Of a stretch of DNA of 64,000 bases, positions 44,629-53,530 are shown in pieces (within the stretch, counting starts at the first letter, position 1; the number at the start of each line of letters is the position of its first letter). Made by a program: the position numbers and the translations under genes. The notes below the pieces were generated by a model. The model worked only from the letters and a program-made list of their open reading frames with translations. It was not told the DNA's origin and searched no databases. The stretch comes from Massilibacillus massiliensis (GTDB lineage Bacteria; Bacillota; Negativicutes; FLKF01): assembly GCF_900086705.1 (NCBI RefSeq), contig NZ_LT575483.1, positions 1,507,534 to 1,571,533 of the forward strand. The letters are read 5' to 3'.

Positions 44629-45066
44629 TTAATTCGTCGGATACAGATCTATCGCTTCCTCCTTAAACAAACGATCCATATCGAGTAAAATAAGCAGCCG
44701 TTCCCCGGCTTTGCCAATCCCGCGGATTCCCTCACCAACATTCGGCGGCGGTCCCTCTATCGCACTCTGTGCCAGCATCAGTACCTCCGTAACCTCATCA
44801 ACGACAACACCAAAATTTTGTTTATTTGTCTCCACAATCAATGCTTTTTTACCGCCATCGGCGATTTTTCCATCAATCGCCAGACGCTGCGCGAGATTAA
44901 GCACCGGTATTGTATTGCCGCGTAAATTGATAACACCTTCCATATATTCCGGTACATTCGGCAGCCGTGTTGCGCCGCTGTACTGAATGATTTCCCTCAC
45001 CTGCGTAATCGTAATTGCATATTCTTCCTGTGCAAGCTTAAAAAGTACAAACTGTTCCTCTGCCAT
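44629..45066 (-). CDS. cheW: Chemotaxis coupling protein CheW
   Basis: Adaptor that links chemoreceptors to the CheA kinase. Typical two-barrel CheW: EEQFVLFKLAQEEYAITITQ at the start, IIQYSGATRLPNVPEYMEGV, INLRGNTIPVLNL, and LILLDMDRLF at the end. 145 aa, normal. ATG at 45066 is chosen (AGGGGG upstream); a longer frame runs back into the chemoreceptor gene but is spurious. It lies 22 bp downstream of chemoreceptor 3, so receptor and coupler are made together. No CheA, CheY, CheB or CheR lies in the window. Confidence 0.95.
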   Translation of the reverse strand: MAEEQFVLFKLAQEEYAITITQVREIIQYSGATRLPNVPEYMEGVINLRGNTIPVLNLAQRLAIDGKIADGGKKALIVETNKQNFGVVVDEVTEVLMLAQSAIEGPPPNVGEGIRGIGKAGERLLILLDMDRLFKEEAIDLYPTN

Positions 45067-45088
45067 CACTGAACATCCCCCTATGCAT

Positions 45089-46804
45089 TTATATCCTGAA
45101 TTTTGCGACCGCTGTCTGGAGTTCCTGTGCCAGATTAGACAAGGCCTGGCTGGAAGAAGCGATCTCTTCCACGGATGCCAATTGCTCCTGTGTAGCCGCC
45201 GAAACACTCTGCGCTTCGCCGGATGACTGTTTGCTCAGGGCATCGATTTTTGCCGCTGCATCTACGATCTGCTGACTGCCGCCGGCCATTTGCTGAACTG
45301 CCGCTGAAATTTCCTGCACCCGATCCGATCCCTGCGACACCAGCCGAACGATCTCGCCAAAAGCGGTACCGGCATGATTGACAACCTCTGTACCGGTCTT
45401 TACTTCACGCGTCCCCTCATTCATCGCGATAACCGCCTGGTCTGTCTCTTGCTGAATTTCATAGATCAATGCGGCAATTTTCTTTGCGGCTTCCTGTGAC
45501 TGCTCCGCCAGCTTTCTGACCTCCTCTGCAACAACGGCGAAACCTCTGCCCTGCTCTCCGGCTCTGGCTGCCTCAATCGCCGCATTTAAGGCCAGCAAAT
45601 TTGTCTGTCCGGCGATCCCGGAAATCGTATCGACAATTTGCCCAATCTCTTTGGAACGTTCACCAAGTTTTGTAACGACCACGGCCGAACTGTTCACCGT
45701 ACGTTCCACCTGCCGCATTTGCTCTACCGCTTCATCAATCTTTTTGCCGCCCTCCTGCGCTTGTTCAGCGGCCACTGCGGACTGCTCCGCCACCTGATTC
45801 GTATTGGCCGCGACCTGCTGAATCCCTGCCGACATTTGCTCCACAATCTCCGAAGCTTCTGCCGCAGCCGTCAGTTGCTCGCTGGCGCCACTTGCCACAT
45901 TTGCAATCGAGGTTGCAACCTGATTGGCCGCCTGTGCCGACTGCTGTGAACTGGCAGTCAGTTCTTCCGACGACGCCGACACCATTTCTGTTGATTCGGC
46001 AATTTTTTGGATCAGACTGCGCAGATTATCCCGCATAGCCGCAAGGGCATCCGCCAGTTTCCCAAGTTCATCCTTTCGCTTAAAGCTGCGTCCCTGTCCG
46101 ATGAAGTCTCCGGCTGCGAACTGCTGTGCAGCCGTTACCATGATACCTAACGGTTTCGTAATCGTCTTTGAAATATAATAACCGATTCCCAAAAGAATAA
46201 AAAAAGCCGCCGCTAAAATAAACAGCGTAATCTGATTCGCTCGATGAAAAGCAATCTGATTCGCTTCGTTTATTTCATCGGCACGCTTGGAAAAATACTG
46301 CGACAGAGTTTCCAGCGAAGTCATAAATTCAACGGATAATGGATAGGCATGTGAAAGATACAAGGAATAGGCCTCCGCATCCTTGTTCTGCATAGATAAC
46401 GCCAGTACCGCCTTTCGCGCATCACGGTATTTCTCCTTCGCCTCATCCACCTTGCTTAGCAGTGCCTGCCCCTCCGATGAATACCCGATTTTATGAAGTT
46501 CTGCATAATCCTCATCCGTGTCCTGGGTAACGGATTGAATCACAGCGCTCAGCTCTTTACTCCTTTTCTCATCTTTTGTGAGCATCAGTTCTACAACAGC
46601 AGCATTCGCCTTACCAACATCTCCACGGATATCATTGGTGATTTTCACCGGTATCAGGCGATTATGATACATATCGTCTATTTTGGCATCAGAATCTTCG
46701 AGATAATAATATCCCATACCGCCAACCACGGCCAAAAGCAGCAAAGCAGCGGATACAAATACACCTAATTTTTTTGCAACGTTTAAATTATCAAAATAAT
46801 CCAA
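45089..46804 (-). CDS. Methyl-accepting chemotaxis protein 3 (4HB-type sensor)
   Basis: Chemoreceptor with a helical-bundle sensor. TM1 about residues 12-31 ([20 protein letters not shown]), a periplasmic four-helix-bundle region about 35-185 ([20 protein letters not shown], family 4HB_MCP), TM2 about 190-210, HAMP, then the signalling domain ([20 protein letters not shown]). TTG at 46804 is favoured because GGAGG lies 8 nt upstream and this gives [14 protein letters not shown], a usual receptor start; the frame is open for 23 more codons without a better site. Operon with cheW. 571 aa. Confidence 0.93.
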   Translation of the reverse strand: MDYFDNLNVAKKLGVFVSAALLLLAVVGGMGYYYLEDSDAKIDDMYHNRLIPVKITNDIRGDVGKANAAVVELMLTKDEKRSKELSAVIQSVTQDTDEDYAELHKIGYSSEGQALLSKVDEAKEKYRDARKAVLALSMQNKDAEAYSLYLSHAYPLSVEFMTSLETLSQYFSKRADEINEANQIAFHRANQITLFILAAAFFILLGIGYYISKTITKPLGIMVTAAQQFAAGDFIGQGRSFKRKDELGKLADALAAMRDNLRSLIQKIAESTEMVSASSEELTASSQQSAQAANQVATSIANVASGASEQLTAAAEASEIVEQMSAGIQQVAANTNQVAEQSAVAAEQAQEGGKKIDEAVEQMRQVERTVNSSAVVVTKLGERSKEIGQIVDTISGIAGQTNLLALNAAIEAARAGEQGRGFAVVAEEVRKLAEQSQEAAKKIAALIYEIQQETDQAVIAMNEGTREVKTGTEVVNHAGTAFGEIVRLVSQGSDRVQEISAAVQQMAGGSQQIVDAAAKIDALSKQSSGEAQSVSAATQEQLASVEEIASSSQALSNLAQELQTAVAKFRI

Positions 46805-46932
46805 TTTTTCTTCCTCCAATTCGATAAATTCTCGCCCAAAAATACACCCATTACCGTCGCCACACCAAAACACGCATCATCTCCGTTCACGGGTTGGGCT
46901 GCAAAACTCAGACTATTACTTCCATTAACTTT

Positions 46933-46980
46933 ATTTTACCTGACTGCTCTTCGTCTGTATATTGTAACCCAATTACAAAT
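46933..46980 (-). promoter_or_regulatory. Promoter and palindromic box of chemoreceptor 3-cheW
   Basis: On the minus strand ATTTGTAATTGGGTTACAAT (core TTGTAA-N5-TTACAA, 46961-46980) lies 22 bp upstream of TAAAAT (46933-46938). Same arrangement as before chemoreceptors 2 and 4, with A and T exchanged in the inner positions of both arms, as expected for a maintained palindrome. No -35 hexamer at the normal distance. Confidence 0.6.
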
Positions 46981-47080
46981 TTCCTCCGCAGACAGCTGCA
47001 GGAAATGTACCGGTGTAACACAAGCAATACCACAGTTACGCGTGCATTCAGCCGATATTGCATAAAAATTTCCCTTGATT

Positions 47081-47121
47081 AAAAAAAGCCCCACCCGATT
47101 CATATCATCAGTTGGGGCTTT
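47081..47121 (-). terminator. Terminator of chemoreceptor 4
   Basis: AAAGCCCCA / TGGGGCTTT, a 9-bp stem with a 19-nt loop, followed on the minus strand by further T. About 60 bp past the stop. Confidence 0.75.
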
Positions 47122-47183
47122 ACCTGTTTCTCTATGGTCCGGTTGTTTCGGCATAATGCCAGTATCCGCGAAATGAAAAGAAG

Positions 47184-48971
47184 TTAAATTTTAAACTTAT
47201 CCACCCACCGATTCAATTCCTCTGCCATATCTGTCAAAACGGCACTTGACGCAGTAATCTCTTCCAGAGAAGCGGACTGTTCATCAATCGCCGAGGAGAT
47301 CTGTGTCGTTTCAAGTGAAATATCTCTTGAAATCGCCTCGACTTCCTGCACAGCCTTCTCCGCACTTTGGCTAACCTCAGCCGTATTTTTCATCTGCGCA
47401 ATGGTATGATGTATCTCCGTAAGCATCTGTGTAATAAGCAGTGATATCTTTTTAAAAGACGCCCCTGCTTCCTGTACAACCGCAGTGCCTGTTTTTACCT
47501 CTTTTGCACCGACATCCATTGCCTCAATCGCTTTTCCCGCATCAATATGAATGTCTTGAATCAGCTCCGTAATCTGCTTGGATGCCTCATTCGACTGCTC
47601 GGCAAGCAGGCGTACCTCATCGGCAACAACGGCAAAGCCTTTTCCATGTTCACCGGCGCGCGCCGCTTCAATCGCCGCATTTAAGGCCAACAAATTCGTC
47701 TGGGAGGCAATTTTGGAAATAGTTTCCGCCATAATAGAAATTTGCTTTGATCTTTCGCCCAAATTTTTAACAACAGTCCCGGAATCCATAACGGTATGTT
47801 CAATCTGCGCCATCTGCTGAATCGTACGGTCGATATTTTGTTCGCCCACCTGCGCGGCCTTGACTACCTCCCCGGATTGATCGACCATCTCCTGAGAATT
47901 GGTCATCATCGTCGTCATGGCTTCCGAAGTTTTTAAAACCGCCGCCGCTGCATCCTTTACAAGCGTCAGTTGTCTTCCTGTACCGTTGTCCACACTTCCG
48001 ATAGAGGTCACGATCAAATCTGACGCATGCGCAGATTGCTCCATCCCCGCCTGCAGCTGTTCAGCAGTCTGGGCAACCTGTCCGGCATAGGACTTGGTCT
48101 GCTTAACCACAGAACTTAAGTTTTGCACCATTTCGTTAAACGCCTGCGCCAAATCGCCAATACTATCCTGCGCACCTGAATCGATCCGTTCCACGCTCAG
48201 ATTGCCGGCAGTGACCTTCTGCGCAACCTGCGCCATCGGACGAATGCGTTTGGTGATTTTACTATTGAGAAACAGCGACGTCAGCATTGCCAGAATTAAA
48301 ATAAACAAATACGTTGAAATCGAATACGTCAATTGATTGATTTGTTCTTCATCCAACTGCTTTTGATATACCTGTACCATTGCCTCTAAATCATCGACAT
48401 AATTCCCGGTCCCGATTGACCATTGCCACGGCGTAAACCCCGCACTATAAGAACGTTTCGGTAAAGGCGTCTGCGTCGGATCAACATCTTTCGGCCGAGG
48501 ATAATAATATTCGGAAAATCCACCTTCTGCCTGCTTTGCATTCTCAATAAATGTCTGAACAAAAAGATTTCCCTTTGCATCCTTCGCACCTGTACGTACC
48601 TTGCCTATGACGGCATTTCCGGCACCGGACGACAGCAGGACACCGTCAAACGAATCCGCCCAGAACACACCGCTTTTATCCTCACCATAGCGGGCATCAC
48701 GAACGACATTCAATGCCAATTTTTTCGCTTCTTCCTCCGTCATCAACCCTTTCTGCGCCCGTTCATAGTACGCATGAATTTGATTGATCACCGTTTGCAC
48801 CTGTTTTTTTATGCTATCATCATAATCAGCAAAAAGTAGTTGCCGGTAACTCGCCAATCGCGCCTCTTTTTGCTGATTGATTGCATACGCTTCGTAAGTA
48901 CCAAGTAATATTGTGACAATTGACATAACCAAAATAACAATAGCAATATCGCGATTGAGCTTAGAAAACAT
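47184..48971 (-). CDS. Methyl-accepting chemotaxis protein 4 (sCache type)
   Basis: Transmembrane chemoreceptor. TM1 about 8-28, single-Cache (sCache_2-like) sensor about 35-190 ([52 protein letters not shown], the last being characteristic), TM2 about 205-225, HAMP, signalling domain with [20 protein letters not shown] and [14 protein letters not shown]. Receptors with this sensor often bind small carboxylates. ATG at 48971 has AAGGAG 7 nt upstream; upstream in-frame starts are not supported. More diverged from the other three receptors in its signalling domain. 595 aa. Confidence 0.94.
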   Translation of the reverse strand: MFSKLNRDIAIVILVMSIVTILLGTYEAYAINQQKEARLASYRQLLFADYDDSIKKQVQTVINQIHAYYERAQKGLMTEEEAKKLALNVVRDARYGEDKSGVFWADSFDGVLLSSGAGNAVIGKVRTGAKDAKGNLFVQTFIENAKQAEGGFSEYYYPRPKDVDPTQTPLPKRSYSAGFTPWQWSIGTGNYVDDLEAMVQVYQKQLDEEQINQLTYSISTYLFILILAMLTSLFLNSKITKRIRPMAQVAQKVTAGNLSVERIDSGAQDSIGDLAQAFNEMVQNLSSVVKQTKSYAGQVAQTAEQLQAGMEQSAHASDLIVTSIGSVDNGTGRQLTLVKDAAAAVLKTSEAMTTMMTNSQEMVDQSGEVVKAAQVGEQNIDRTIQQMAQIEHTVMDSGTVVKNLGERSKQISIMAETISKIASQTNLLALNAAIEAARAGEHGKGFAVVADEVRLLAEQSNEASKQITELIQDIHIDAGKAIEAMDVGAKEVKTGTAVVQEAGASFKKISLLITQMLTEIHHTIAQMKNTAEVSQSAEKAVQEVEAISRDISLETTQISSAIDEQSASLEEITASSAVLTDMAEELNRWVDKFKI

Positions 48972-49016
48972 AAGCATACTCCTTTTCCATTCTCTGATTA
49001 TCATCTATATTCGTAT

Positions 49017-49063
49017 ATGATAACATAAAAATTAACTTGATTCTATTGTTATCTGATAACAAT
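49017..49063 (-). promoter_or_regulatory. Promoter and palindromic box of chemoreceptor 4
   Basis: ATTGTTATCAGATAACAAT on the minus strand (49045-49063), a perfect 9-1-9 palindrome, lies 22 bp upstream of TATCAT (49017-49022). It differs from the chemoreceptor 2 box only in the centre and one arm base. No -35 hexamer. Confidence 0.7.
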
Positions 49064-49250
49064 TCTTACAGCTTTTATCTATTATAAATATAATGCAATC
49101 ATAAAATAAATAGCTGCAACGTATTTTTTCTTAAAATATCATACAGATTTAAGAACAATGCACATACATGAGAGCGAATACTTCGCATACATTTTATCCT
49201 CCCTTCCTGTATCTTGTGCGCTATTCAAGCATGGTAACTTGTACGCCCAA

Positions 49251-49297
49251 AAATAGAGCATCAATTCAGGAACCGAAACTCTTCCTAATTGATGCCC
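49251..49297 (-). terminator. Terminator of the acyl-CoA/etf/fix operon
   Basis: GCATCAATT / AATTGATGC, extended by GGAA / TTCC with a bulge, then ATTTTTGG on the minus strand. About 30 bp past the fixX stop. Confidence 0.7.
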
Positions 49298-49326
49298 TAC
49301 GTCAAAAGCAGTTTTGGTAAAGATCA

Positions 49327-49620
49327 TCATCCACAACGAAACGATACACCGAAAGTCCCTGCAGGATATTTCCATTGTTTTATGCCCTTATCCTTACACA
49401 TAATCCGGCAAGTACCACATTCCAGACACCCGGCATAATCAAAGGTGATCTCACCCTTTTCATTCAAACGATATAAAGAAGCCGGGCATACGAGTATGCA
49501 TGCTTTTGCTTGGCACTTTGCACATAGATTCTTATCCAGCTGGATATGGGTATTTTCTTCATCAACTTCAAATTTATTTAAACCCAAGAGTTCATCCGTA
49601 TTTTGTCGTTTGATTGTCAT
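49327..49620 (-). CDS. fixX: FixX-type ferredoxin-like protein
   Basis: Small iron-sulfur protein that works with FixC. Cysteine groups CAKCQAKACILVCP (about 33-46) and CLECGTCRIMC (about 65-75) fit one [4Fe-4S] cluster plus a degenerate second site, as in FixX; the tail IKQWKYPAGTFGVSFRCG is the family ending. ATGA overlap with fixC. In EtfABCX/FixABCX complexes this subunit passes electrons from the flavin of FixC towards quinone. 97 aa, normal. Confidence 0.93.
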   Translation of the reverse strand: MTIKRQNTDELLGLNKFEVDEENTHIQLDKNLCAKCQAKACILVCPASLYRLNEKGEITFDYAGCLECGTCRIMCKDKGIKQWKYPAGTFGVSFRCG

Positions 49621-50903
49621 ATCGCTCTAAATCCTTTCCAGCTATCGGCAATGATCTGACGTAAGCTGATATGTCTTTGCATGATTTTTCTCATGGCACT
49701 TGTCATTTTTTCTGGTAGCTTTCCATCTACTGTAAACATAAACTTCATCATTTCATTCATCATATCCGGATACTGTTTAGCCATACGCGGAATACTTGTA
49801 ATCTCCGGCCAACCAGAAAATAGCTGCATTGTCGGAATTAGTAACAATTCATGTAATTCTCTAACATAACCCGGCCCGACTTCTTGTCTTGATTTTGCAC
49901 TTAACACACCTTGCGCGGCAGCAACTCCACTCACAATCGCCAGATCGATCCCTCTAATCATCGTACCAGTATTCACACAAAACCCTGCAGCATCACCAAC
50001 AATTAAGAATCCGTCGCGATATAATTGTTTCGGCACACTTTTCCATCCATTTTCCGGGACTAAATGTGCACTATATTCACTCGTTGTACCATCACCAATC
50101 ATTTGATAAATTGCCGGATGCATTTTAAAATCTTGATAAATATCGGCAATCTGCTTTTTTTGCTTAACAAGTGCTGCTGGGCTAAGAACGATGCCTAAGG
50201 ATATACTCTCTTTATTGGTGTACAAAAAGCCTCCGCCTTGTACACCATTTGTTTGTCCTAGAATAGCTCTAGCCGCACCTTCATCAGAACCAACATTAAA
50301 TCTTTCTTGGATGATATCGGCAGGTAAATCAATGATTTCTTTTACACCGACTCCAACTTCATGCGACGTCCAATCCATTTTGAGACCGGCCTTTTGTGCC
50401 ATAAAGGAATTTAAACCATCAGCGGCAATCACCACATCTGCATACATTTCATCCTCACCAGCAATTACGCCAACCACTTTATTATCTTTGATGATGAGAT
50501 CATTGACCAATATTCCGTTTGCAATCATCGCGCCTTGCTCTTCTGCTTTACCAGCAAACCATTCATCAAATGGTGCACGTAATACAGTATAGGCTTGTGG
50601 CACTTCAGCTCTAGCTAGGTCAGCATCAAAATAATCGATGGTTATCCCTGTTTTTTCCCCAAGCAACATAATTTGTTCTCTAACGACTTTCCGCTCGAGT
50701 ACCGCTTCTTTATGAAGCCCGGGTTCTACTAGTTCTAAAGCATACGTATAAAGGCGTCCACCTGTTACGTTTTTACTGCCCGGCACATCGCCCCGTTCGA
50801 TGACGAGAACGCTTTTCCCCTCGCGCGCTAGGATATAAGCACAAGCAGTGCCAGCCGGTCCAGCCCCTACAATAATGGCATCAAACTTCTCTTCGTCTCC
50901 CAT
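49617..50903 (-). CDS. fixC: FixC-type FAD oxidoreductase (ETF:quinone oxidoreductase-like)
   Basis: Membrane-associated flavoprotein that accepts electrons from Etf and delivers them to quinone. FAD-binding motif DAIIVGAGPAGTACAYILAR (about 8-27), then VIERGDVPGSKNVTGGRLY, FLIVGDAAGFCVNTGTMIRGIDLA (second FAD site, quoted in part as VGDAAGFCVNTG), and the C-terminal KIMQRHISLRQI. 428 aa. 27 bp after etfA. FixC with FixX and an Etf pair forms the bifurcating EtfABCX complex in several anaerobes; this locus has all four genes. Confidence 0.94.
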   Translation of the reverse strand: MGDEEKFDAIIVGAGPAGTACAYILAREGKSVLVIERGDVPGSKNVTGGRLYTYALELVEPGLHKEAVLERKVVREQIMLLGEKTGITIDYFDADLARAEVPQAYTVLRAPFDEWFAGKAEEQGAMIANGILVNDLIIKDNKVVGVIAGEDEMYADVVIAADGLNSFMAQKAGLKMDWTSHEVGVGVKEIIDLPADIIQERFNVGSDEGAARAILGQTNGVQGGGFLYTNKESISLGIVLSPAALVKQKKQIADIYQDFKMHPAIYQMIGDGTTSEYSAHLVPENGWKSVPKQLYRDGFLIVGDAAGFCVNTGTMIRGIDLAIVSGVAAAQGVLSAKSRQEVGPGYVRELHELLLIPTMQLFSGWPEITSIPRMAKQYPDMMNEMMKFMFTVDGKLPEKMTSAMRKIMQRHISLRQIIADSWKGFRAI

Positions 50904-50930
50904 CCACTCACCGCCTTGCTTCTAGGAATT

Positions 50931-51860
50931 TTATTTCGATATTTTTTCGGTTAATAATGGCACAATCTCTTGTAAATCTCCGACAATCCCATAATCTGCC
51001 GACTGAAAAATTGGTGCATTTTCATTACGGTCAATTGCTACAATTAATTTAGCATCACGTATACCGGACACATGTTGCACTTGTCCGGATACCCCCATAG
51101 AAATATAAAGGTTTGGTCTTACTTTTTGCCCGGATAAACCGATATAAGTCCCGTTCGGTAACCAATGATAATCTTCAGCGATACTTCTCGTACAGCCAAT
51201 TTCTGCACCTAATTGCTCTGCCAAGTCTTGTGCTAGTTTCATATCTTCTTGTTTTGATAATCCGCGTCCAACACAAATTAATTTTTCAGCCATTCTAATG
51301 TCCGCACACTGTTTTATCATTGGGCATACACGCTCAATCGTCACAAGCGCTTCAGCTTGAACAGCCATCTTTTCTATTGTTCCGGTATGACTTGCATCAG
51401 CCATTGCCGCTTCATAGGTAAGCGGCTCTATTGTTACAAGACTGCCGGATGCCACTATTTCTGTGCACACGGCGAGCCCACCATACATGATTCGTTCTGT
51501 CTCGATATTGCCTTCGCTTACTTTAATGCTGCATGCACTATTTACGAGCGCTGTATTTAAATATGCAGCAATTTTAGCAGCAGCTTCTTTTCCTCGAAGT
51601 GTACCGCCAATTAAAATTACCGTTGGTTTTTCTTTCTCAATCACTTCTGCAATTGGTTTTGCATAACTTTCCGGATACATATTTTTCCCTTCAAGTACAA
51701 TTGCTTTATCAGCACCTTTTGTAATAAGATGGACGACATTTTCTTCTTCAAGTGTCACTGCAACCAGTGACACTTTTACTGCATCTGCTAACGTTCGACC
51801 GATTGTCAGTAACTGCTGCGCAACGGCATGATCTTCCGAATACACTAAAATTCCTGCCAT
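50931..51860 (-). CDS. etfA: Electron transfer flavoprotein subunit alpha (EtfA/FixB)
   Basis: FAD-carrying Etf subunit. N-terminal domain with ILVYSEDHAVAQQLLTIGRT; C-terminal FAD domain with VGRGLSKQEDMKLAQDLAEQ, GCTRSIAEDYHWLP, and the signature GVSGQVQHVSGIRDAKLIVAI (Etf alpha), ending in SADYGIVGDLQEIVPLL. 309 aa. No N-terminal ferredoxin domain. 20 bp downstream of etfB. Accepts electrons from the acyl-CoA dehydrogenase of the same operon and hands them to FixC. Confidence 0.94.
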   Translation of the reverse strand: MAGILVYSEDHAVAQQLLTIGRTLADAVKVSLVAVTLEEENVVHLITKGADKAIVLEGKNMYPESYAKPIAEVIEKEKPTVILIGGTLRGKEAAAKIAAYLNTALVNSACSIKVSEGNIETERIMYGGLAVCTEIVASGSLVTIEPLTYEAAMADASHTGTIEKMAVQAEALVTIERVCPMIKQCADIRMAEKLICVGRGLSKQEDMKLAQDLAEQLGAEIGCTRSIAEDYHWLPNGTYIGLSGQKVRPNLYISMGVSGQVQHVSGIRDAKLIVAIDRNENAPIFQSADYGIVGDLQEIVPLLTEKISK

Positions 51861-51880
51861 AATTTTTCCTTCTTTCCTTT

Positions 51881-52657
51881 CTATAATGCGCCTTCTTTTT
51901 TCAGGCTGGTAAACAATTCGTTGACTTTCTCTTCCGGCGTACCTTCTTTATAAATCCTATTTTTCCGCTGCATCACAAAACCGCGTATAGATTTCACTTT
52001 ATTTTTAGGTGTAATTGCTTCTTCATCCAGCCCTAAATCCTCAATTCTAAACTCTGTAACTGATTTTTTTGCTGCTCCTAACACTTGCTTCAAGCTTGGA
52101 ATACGTGGTTTATTTATTTCCGGCAGTACAGTAACGACCACAGGAAACTCCGCTGTCACCACTTCACTGCAATTGCCAATTTTTCTAGTCGCCCTTACAC
52201 GATTGCCGGTTATTATTATTTCCGATACGAAGGTAAGCACCGGAATTCCTAATAAGGCTGCCACACGCGGCCCTACTTGCTGCCCATACGTGTCTGATGA
52301 TCCTTCTCCAAATAAAATTACATCATAAGCACCTATTTTTTTTATCGCTGCAGTCAGTACGTTTGCTGTTACAAATCCATCCGCAATATCAGCTGCTGCA
52401 CTATTTACCCAATAAGCACTGGAAGGACCACGCGATAAAACATCTTTTAAAGATTGTTTTGCTTTACTATTCCCAAAGGTCAGGCTGATTACCGTGGCAT
52501 CGCATTTTTCCGCCTGCAGTACCGCCTCCTCGATCGCGTTTCTGTCATAGTCACTGATTTTACTCTTTGCTCTGCTCGTGTCGAGTGCCAGACTTCCGGG
52601 CGTTACTTTGATATCTTGTTCATCTAAAACCCATTTATAACAGGCAATCATGTTCAT
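51881..52657 (-). CDS. etfB: Electron transfer flavoprotein subunit beta (EtfB/FixA)
   Basis: Partner subunit of EtfA. FixA-like start IACYKWVLDEQDIKV, then KISDYDRNAIEEAVL, VTANVLTAAIKKIGAYDVIL and GEGSSDTYGQQVGPRVAALL. The last motif is the usual nucleotide-binding stretch. 258 aa. Clearly nearer to FixA of the fixABCX type than to mitochondrial EtfB. Whether it carries the bifurcating flavin cannot be decided by eye. Follows the enoyl-CoA hydratase by 58 bp. Confidence 0.93.
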   Translation of the reverse strand: MNMIACYKWVLDEQDIKVTPGSLALDTSRAKSKISDYDRNAIEEAVLQAEKCDATVISLTFGNSKAKQSLKDVLSRGPSSAYWVNSAAADIADGFVTANVLTAAIKKIGAYDVILFGEGSSDTYGQQVGPRVAALLGIPVLTFVSEIIITGNRVRATRKIGNCSEVVTAEFPVVVTVLPEINKPRIPSLKQVLGAAKKSVTEFRIEDLGLDEEAITPKNKVKSIRGFVMQRKNRIYKEGTPEEKVNELFTSLKKEGAL

Positions 52658-52715
52658 CCTATCTGCACCTCTTTATTCGCTGAGGAGCAGTAAAACTGCC
52701 CCTCTTATTTCTTAC

Positions 52716-53513
52716 TTAATTTTTAGGAAAATTACCGGTAAATACAGCGTTTTCTTTTTTGACAAAGGCTCTCATACCATCTTTCTGGTCTTCACCCGCA
52801 AAACAAATACCAAAAATACAAGCTTCATATTGCATTGCATTTGGTATATCCATTTCCAATCCACGATTGATTGCATCTTTTGCCAAACTTACTGCAATCG
52901 GGCTTTTACTCATGATTTTTTTCGCAATGTTCTTTGCTTCTTCAAGCAAACCTTCCAAAGGCACTACTCTTTGTACTAAACCAATGCGCAGTGCCTCTGG
53001 TGCCTTGACCATATCTGCTGAATAAATGAGATATTTTGCCATGCCTCGACCAATTAACCTCGCCAAGCGTTGCGTGCCGCCAAACCCCGGAACTATTCCT
53101 AATCCCACTTCAGGCTGTCCAAATCTTGCAGTCTCAGAGGCAATTCTAAAATCACAAGCCATAGCCAGTTCACATCCCCCACCTAAAGCAAACCCGTTGA
53201 CAGCTGCTATGACTGGTTTTGGACATTGTTCAATTTGCAAAAATACAGCTTGCCCTTTTTCAGCAAATTTTTTCCCTTCTGCAATATTCATATTTTGCAT
53301 TTCCGTAATATCCGCTCCGGCAATAAAAGATTTTTCACCTGCCCCAGTAACAATGATCACTTTTACACTTTCTTTTGCACTTAGCACCTCAAAGACCTGA
53401 GAAATCTCGTCCAGCAACTCCGAATTTAAAGCATTCAATGCTTTAGGACGATTCATCGTCACAATTGCCAGTCCACTTTCTTCTGTCAACAATAGATTGT
53501 TATACATTGTCAT
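52716..53513 (-). CDS. crt: Enoyl-CoA hydratase/crotonase
   Basis: Hydrates trans-2-enoyl-CoA to 3-hydroxyacyl-CoA. Crotonase motifs: MNRPKALNALNSELLDEI, SFIAGADITEMQ (oxyanion hole), and FALGGGCELAMACDFRIASE followed by ARFGQPEVGLGIVPGFGGTQRL with both catalytic glutamates in the usual places. 265 aa. RBS AAAGGAG upstream of ATG. The hydration product would be substrate for the 3-hydroxyacyl-CoA dehydrogenase at 58.9 kb. Crotonyl-CoA is the likely short-chain substrate but other enoyl-CoAs are possible. Confidence 0.93.
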   Translation of the reverse strand: MTMYNNLLLTEESGLAIVTMNRPKALNALNSELLDEISQVFEVLSAKESVKVIIVTGAGEKSFIAGADITEMQNMNIAEGKKFAEKGQAVFLQIEQCPKPVIAAVNGFALGGGCELAMACDFRIASETARFGQPEVGLGIVPGFGGTQRLARLIGRGMAKYLIYSADMVKAPEALRIGLVQRVVPLEGLLEEAKNIAKKIMSKSPIAVSLAKDAINRGLEMDIPNAMQYEACIFGICFAGEDQKDGMRAFVKKENAVFTGNFPKN

Positions 53514-53530
53514 TTTTCAACAGCTCCTTT

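Noticed and set aside
46980-47060. GCCGATAT resembling a sigma28 -10 box on the plus strand
   Set aside because: No TAAA at the right distance and no plus-strand gene downstream.
49139-49375. 78-aa minus-strand frame beyond the fixX end
   Set aside because: Overlaps the fixX C-terminus in another frame, has no ribosome-binding site and runs across the operon terminator.
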